Shown in pieces: positions 60,375 through 64,000 of a stretch of DNA of 64,000 bases; position 1 is the stretch's first letter; every line of letters starts with the position of its first letter. The notes below the pieces were generated by a model. That model made no database searches, was not told the DNA's origin, and was given only the letters and a program-made list of their open reading frames with translations. The translations under genes were made by a program, and so were the position numbers. The DNA is taken from assembly GCF_029094545.1 (NCBI RefSeq), contig NZ_CP117835.1:2088001-2152000 (forward strand), given 5' to 3'. Origin of the DNA: Alkalihalophilus pseudofirmus (lineage in GTDB: Bacteria > Bacillota > Bacilli > Bacillales > Bacillaceae_D).

Positions 60375-61260
60375 AGCTTTGGACCCCCTCTTTGTATTCA
60401 ATCTTTAGTTGTTGAATGATCTCGGCTGTTGTTTCGTGCTTTTTCACGTTGGTTACCCCATGTCCTGCTGACCAAATATTGCGCCATGCTTTGACATCGA
60501 CCAAGTGCGAAAGATCAATATCATCTCTTGATTGCAGCGTTTTCGGATCAATACCTTCTTTTATGAGGCTCGGCTTCAAAATATTGGCAGACACACCGCT
60601 GAATGCATTGGTATAAAGGATATCGTGAGCAGAAGCTTGAATAACCATCTCCTTATACTCGGTATCCGCACTGCTCTCTTCGGCGGCTAAAAAACGTGTC
60701 CCCATGTAGGCATAATCCGCCCCCATCATTTTTGCAGCCGCTATATCTTTTCCGGTAGATATACTTCCAGATAGAATAATCGTTCCATGAAAAAATTCTT
60801 TTACTTCATTTATAAAAGCGAAAGGATTTAATGTCCCGCCGTGGCCACCTGCTCCGGCACAAACAAGAATCAGTCCATCCACTCCTGTTTCAGCCGCTTT
60901 TTTTGCATGGTTAACCGTCGCCACATCAGAATAGACTAATCCACCATAGCTATGAACCACTTCAATCGCTTCCCCAGGGTGGCCTAAAGAGGTAATAACA
61001 ATTGGAGGTTGATAGTCTTTGATTAAGGTTAAATCTTCTGTGTATCGATTATTTGATTTTTTATGACAAATGAAATTAACAGCCCAAGGGAGCTCAGGTA
61101 TTTCCTTTTTTATCTGCTTCATCCACTCCGCACATTGTTCAGCGGGACGAGCATTTAACAGCGGAAAAGAACCAATCACTCCAGACCTTCCCGCTTCAAT
61201 GACCATTTCAGGAGTAGATACTAAAAACATCGGTGCAATAATTAACGGCAGTTTAGACAT
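60358..61260 (-). CDS. Nitronate monooxygenase / 2-nitropropane dioxygenase-like flavoprotein
   Basis: 300 aa. TIM-barrel FMN protein: IIAPMFLVSTPEMVIEAGR at the start, VCAGAGGHGGTLNPFAFI for flavin phosphate binding, and GADYAYMGTRFLA. Members in acyl-CoA operons often act on other substrates than nitronates, for example as enoyl reductases. It overlaps both neighbours (8 bp with the thiolase, 17 bp with the hydratase), so the operon is tightly coupled. Confidence 0.88.
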   Translation of the reverse strand: MSKLPLIIAPMFLVSTPEMVIEAGRSGVIGSFPLLNARPAEQCAEWMKQIKKEIPELPWAVNFICHKKSNNRYTEDLTLIKDYQPPIVITSLGHPGEAIEVVHSYGGLVYSDVATVNHAKKAAETGVDGLILVCAGAGGHGGTLNPFAFINEVKEFFHGTIILSGSISTGKDIAAAKMMGADYAYMGTRFLAAEESSADTEYKEMVIQASAHDILYTNAFSGVSANILKPSLIKEGIDPKTLQSRDDIDLSHLVDVKAWRNIWSAGHGVTNVKKHETTAEIIQQLKIEYKEGVQSFVQNN

Positions 61261-62434
61261 TCTCGATCACCATCGCAATTCCTTGGCCGCCGCCAATACA
61301 TAAACTTACAACTGCGTATCTACCATTCCGTCTTTTAAGCTCATAAGCGGCTGATAGTAAAATACGAGTACCGCTCGCCCCTACAGGGTGTCCAAGAGCA
61401 ATGGCTCCACCATTAACGTTGGTCTTCTCACGATTTAAGCCTAGTTCTTTTTCAACGGCTAAATACTGGGCAGCGAACGCTTCATTTACTTCAATCACAT
61501 CCAGGTCTGCTAGCGTAAGATTAGCCCGTTGTAAAGCAGTCTTAATCGCTGGTACAGGTCCGATCCCCATTATGGATGGATCAACTCCAGCAACAGACCA
61601 AGAAAGAATTTTAGCAAGAGGGTTAATTTTATTTTCTTTGACAGCATTCTCACCGGCTAACACAACAGAAGCTGCCCCGTCATTAATTCCAGAAGCATTT
61701 CCAGCCGTTACGGTTCCTCCTTTTGTAAATGAGGATCTCAGTTTGCTCAATGCTTCTATGCGGCTGTCATGTTTGATATGTTCATCTTTAGTAATGAGTA
61801 CATTTCCTTTCTTCGTTTTCACTTCAACAGGAACAATCTCTTGTTCAAATCGTTGATTCCTGCATGCATCAGCTGCTCTTTTATTGGATTCTACTGAAAA
61901 TAGATCCTGTTCTTCTCTTGAAATCTCATATTGATTGGCTAGTCTTTCTGCCGTTAAGCCCATTCCCTCTCCTGTATATTGATCGGTTAACGTTACTAAC
62001 AGCATATCCTCAAATGTTAAAGAGCCCATTTTCGAGTGTCCAAATCGTTGAGTAAAGTTTGAATAGGGCGATTGAGACATATTTTCAGCTCCGCCAGCTA
62101 AAACCACCTTGGCATCTCCTACTAAAATATGTTGGCAAGCGCTCACCACAGCCTGCAGTCCAGAGCCGCATAACCGATTCAGGGTTAATGCCGGTACTTC
62201 TTGTGGAATGCCGCCCTCTAGTCCAATATGCCTCGCTAAGTATGAGGCATTCTTTTCAGTATGAATCACATTGCCGTAAATCACATGATCCACTTGAGCA
62301 GGTTCGATATGTGAGCGTCTCATTGCCTCAACTGCTGTTGAAACGCCTAGTTTTGTAGCCCCGACTCCGGCAAAAGAGCCACCAAAGGCCGTAAATGCTG
62401 TTCTTGCCCCTTCCACTATATATACGTCCGTCAT
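61253..62434 (-). CDS. Acetyl-CoA acyltransferase (thiolase), second copy
   Basis: 393 aa from the ATG at 62432-62434 (GAGGAGG upstream). Nucleophile Cys89 in NRLCGSG, ALGHPVGASG and CIGGGQGIA at the C-terminus. It catalyses the thiolytic step of beta-oxidation. It is diverged from the thiolase at 7481-8653, so the two probably serve different pathways. Confidence 0.93.
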   Translation of the reverse strand: MTDVYIVEGARTAFTAFGGSFAGVGATKLGVSTAVEAMRRSHIEPAQVDHVIYGNVIHTEKNASYLARHIGLEGGIPQEVPALTLNRLCGSGLQAVVSACQHILVGDAKVVLAGGAENMSQSPYSNFTQRFGHSKMGSLTFEDMLLVTLTDQYTGEGMGLTAERLANQYEISREEQDLFSVESNKRAADACRNQRFEQEIVPVEVKTKKGNVLITKDEHIKHDSRIEALSKLRSSFTKGGTVTAGNASGINDGAASVVLAGENAVKENKINPLAKILSWSVAGVDPSIMGIGPVPAIKTALQRANLTLADLDVIEVNEAFAAQYLAVEKELGLNREKTNVNGGAIALGHPVGASGTRILLSAAYELKRRNGRYAVVSLCIGGGQGIAMVIENV

Positions 62435-62435
62435 T

Positions 62436-62813
62436 TTATTCCTCCTCATGTAATGCAAATGAGCCTTTTAATTTAATCTCTTCTCTATCATCCGTTATCT
62501 CTATTAGACCTTCTCTCCAACCACCCGTAGCCGACTCTGTGCACTTAGCTTGTATAATTAATTGATCATTTGGATAAGTAGGGCTCATAAACCGAACTTG
62601 AATCCTTCTTAATTTTTGATGTGGAAACCATTCTTCAATGGATCTTGCAGCAAGCCCCATCACATACATCCCATGCGCAATAATATCTCGATGCCCTTGA
62701 TTCTTGGCACAATCCGGCACTGTATGAATCGGATTAAAATCCCCAGATGCTCCCGCGTATTTCACAAGGTCAATCGGCTCAATCGGTCCCATCATCATCG
62801 TTTTATGATTCAT
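62436..62813 (-). CDS. MaoC-like (R)-hydratase domain protein
   Basis: 125 aa. Hot-dog hydratase motif YAGASGDFNPIH with D25 and H30 as catalytic pair, followed by DIIAHGMYVMG. AAAGGAGG precedes the ATG. The start overlaps the stop of the partner gene by 11 bp. It would form a two-subunit enoyl-CoA hydratase with the product of 62803-63246. Confidence 0.88.
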   Translation of the reverse strand: MNHKTMMMGPIEPIDLVKYAGASGDFNPIHTVPDCAKNQGHRDIIAHGMYVMGLAARSIEEWFPHQKLRRIQVRFMSPTYPNDQLIIQAKCTESATGGWREGLIEITDDREEIKLKGSFALHEEE

Positions 62814-63246
62814 GTCCGCCTCCTTTTATATCGATTATAGTGGACCGAGCAATTAAAACGAGTTCCCCAAATTGATTGTGATAAATAGTCTTAGTGTAGT
62901 AAAATGTCTTCTTTTGTTTGACTACTTCACGCTCAAGGGTGACCTCTGCTGAGATTGTGTCGCCTGAGAACATATCCCTTACATACTCATACTCTAGCTC
63001 GCCGTGAAGGACATGTTGTGGACTGAGATTGAGCTCTTTGAAGAATTGATAGATATCACGTTGGTTTGTATAATCGATCACCGTGGCAAAAGTAGGGGGC
63101 GCCACCACCCCTCTGTATTCTTTTTCTATAGCTGCTTGTTGATCGTAATAAATAGGATTGGTCAAACCAAGTGATCGTGCGAACTCCCTTACTTTCCCTT
63201 GCTCTATTTTAAAAGGCGTATAGTTATGACTTCGATTAATTCTCAT
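62803..63246 (-). CDS. MaoC-like N-terminal (FAS1-type) dehydratase domain protein
   Basis: 147 aa. The FAS1-like dehydratase N-terminal pattern is present: NPIYYDQQAAIEKEYRGVVA and PPTFATVID, then DMFSGDTISAEVTLERE. It lacks the D/H catalytic pair, which its neighbour supplies. Such split hydratases occur in steroid and fatty-acid catabolism of other bacteria. GAAGGGATG precedes the ATG. Confidence 0.85.
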   Translation of the reverse strand: MRINRSHNYTPFKIEQGKVREFARSLGLTNPIYYDQQAAIEKEYRGVVAPPTFATVIDYTNQRDIYQFFKELNLSPQHVLHGELEYEYVRDMFSGDTISAEVTLEREVVKQKKTFYYTKTIYHNQFGELVLIARSTIIDIKGGGHES

Positions 63247-63304
63247 GTCATCCCTTCTTTATTTAAATAATCTGAATTTAGTTCCCGTAACTCATAAAAT
63301 AGAT

Positions 63305-64000
63305 TTAAATAATCTGATGAGATCGTGTTAAATGCGCCATTTCAAATAGATTGGCAACCGAGTGGTTTAAGTGTTTGAAACGAGGATCTTCTATCTCGCC
63401 TCGATGCCAGCGGTTATAAATCTGCTGCAAAATGACAGCAAGCTTATAAAAACCAAAGGCTGTATAATACGTAATCTCAGATACGTCACGCCCGCTTTCA
63501 TTCGCATAATGTTCGATAAATTCTCTCCGGCTTAAAAAACCTGGCTGGTCTGTGATAATATTTATACCTAAATCAGGATCATCCGCTTGACCCCAATAAG
63601 CAACTGTCGACCCAAGATCTGTCATCGGATCACCAATTGTTGATAGCTCCCAGTCTAGTACCCCGCAAACCATACTCGGGGCCTTTGGGTGTAATAAAAG
63701 ATTATTTAGTTTAAAATCGTTGTGAACGATCGTGGTCTCTTTTGTTTTCGGACGTTTTTCAGTGAACCAAGCTTCTAAGTCAGCTAACCCGGCATAGTCT
63801 TCCGTTTTCGCTTGTTTATATCGCTTCATCCACCCATATACTTGCCGCTCTAAGTACCCTTCAGGTTTTCCAATATCCGATAAATCAGCTTCCTGATAGT
63901 TAATAGACTGCAGCTCTATCATGGCATGAATCACACTTTTCGAGATAAGGGGCCCTGCTTCCTTTGATGTACCATACTCTTTAGGTATACAATCATCTAT
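63305..64000 (-). CDS. Phosphotransferase (APH / ACAD10-like) family protein, 5' end beyond the window
   Basis: 232 C-terminal codons are visible and the frame is open to the window end. Brenner's motif is VHNDFKLNNLLLHP and the metal site is VLDWELSTIGDPMTDLGSTV. This is the kinase-like family next to acyl-CoA dehydrogenases (ACAD10/11-type), thought to phosphorylate 4-hydroxyacyl-CoA or similar. It is upstream of the MaoC pair by 58 bp and likely the same operon. The start lies outside. Confidence 0.85.
   Translation of the reverse strand: MDDCIPKEYGTSKEAGPLISKSVIHAMIELQSINYQEADLSDIGKPEGYLERQVYGWMKRYKQAKTEDYAGLADLEAWFTEKRPKTKETTIVHNDFKLNNLLLHPKAPSMVCGVLDWELSTIGDPMTDLGSTVAYWGQADDPDLGINIITDQPGFLSRREFIEHYANESGRDVSEITYYTAFGFYKLAVILQQIYNRWHRGEIEDPRFKHLNHSVANLFEMAHLTRSHQII

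Noticed and set aside
61401-61856. Plus-strand open frame of 151 codons opposite the second thiolase
   Set aside because: Mirror frame of a conserved gene; composition (Ser/Thr/Pro/Ala) is that of an antisense shadow.
1-64000. tRNA, rRNA or IS elements
   Set aside because: I looked for cloverleaf-like T-loops, 16S/23S blocks and transposase motifs and saw none; a tRNAscan-type search would be needed to be sure.

Overview
The window looks like the chromosome of a low-G+C Gram-positive endospore-former of the Bacillaceae, possibly an alkaliphile-type Bacillus relative. The evidence is strong AGGAGG-type ribosome binding sites, many TTG and GTG starts, lipobox lipoproteins, two ykoK/M-box leaders, a cre-like site, a ybb-type MurNAc-recycling operon, and YitT, DUF2382 and DUF3231 proteins. 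I see no rRNA, tRNA, IS element or CRISPR array. The genus is inference.

Layout. 1-3.2 kb: DinB-like fragment, serine hydrolase, GNAT acetyltransferase, membrane proteins. 3.6-8.7 kb: a permease plus thiolase, thioesterase and acyl-CoA ligase, with two copies of a TetR-type palindrome and a cre-like site. 8.8-14.6 kb: a chimeric gene remnant, a PadR regulator behind an SDR gene broken by an amber codon, lipoproteins, an AhpD-like protein and an Lrp regulator. 16.5-20.8 kb: Mg2+ transport genes mgtE, mgtC-like and mgtE under two M-box riboswitches with terminators. 20.8-27 kb: small membrane proteins, a VWA lipoprotein, an alpha/beta hydrolase, and lipoproteins, one frameshifted. 27.3-32.6 kb: a two-component system with an ABC-2 exporter, one permease frameshifted. 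32.8-36.3 kb: two membrane-anchored paralogues, a class-3-lipase-like protein with a helical C-terminus, and a small helical protein. 36.3-43 kb: DUF2382 proteins (one frameshifted), YitT, a PP2C-like phosphatase, HIT and an acyl-CoA ligase. 43-50.9 kb: the complete murR-murQ-murP-mupG-nagZ-namZ operon. 51-55 kb: an acyl-CoA synthetase remnant and an isolated phage-like DnaD/DnaC/amidase module. 55.2-58.6 kb: secreted and small membrane proteins, NUDIX, DUF3231. 58.7-64 kb: an acyl-CoA catabolism operon running off the right edge.

Most interesting. The 32.8-36.3 kb locus has the parts list of a reverse-architecture type VII secretion lipase toxin (S. aureus TslA-like): N-terminal lipase, C-terminal helices, a small helical partner, and duplicated membrane-anchored candidate immunity proteins, one with a 12-bp coding minisatellite. 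Separately, a degenerate repeat family with a strict 21-bp period (core TTGCGTC) occurs in at least four gene-end intergenic regions. Four genes carry single inactivating lesions (one amber, two extra-T T6 runs, one 1-nt deletion) in otherwise intact frames, so either sequencing error or recent gene loss needs to be excluded.

All calls are from reading the sequence; no database search or structure prediction was run.
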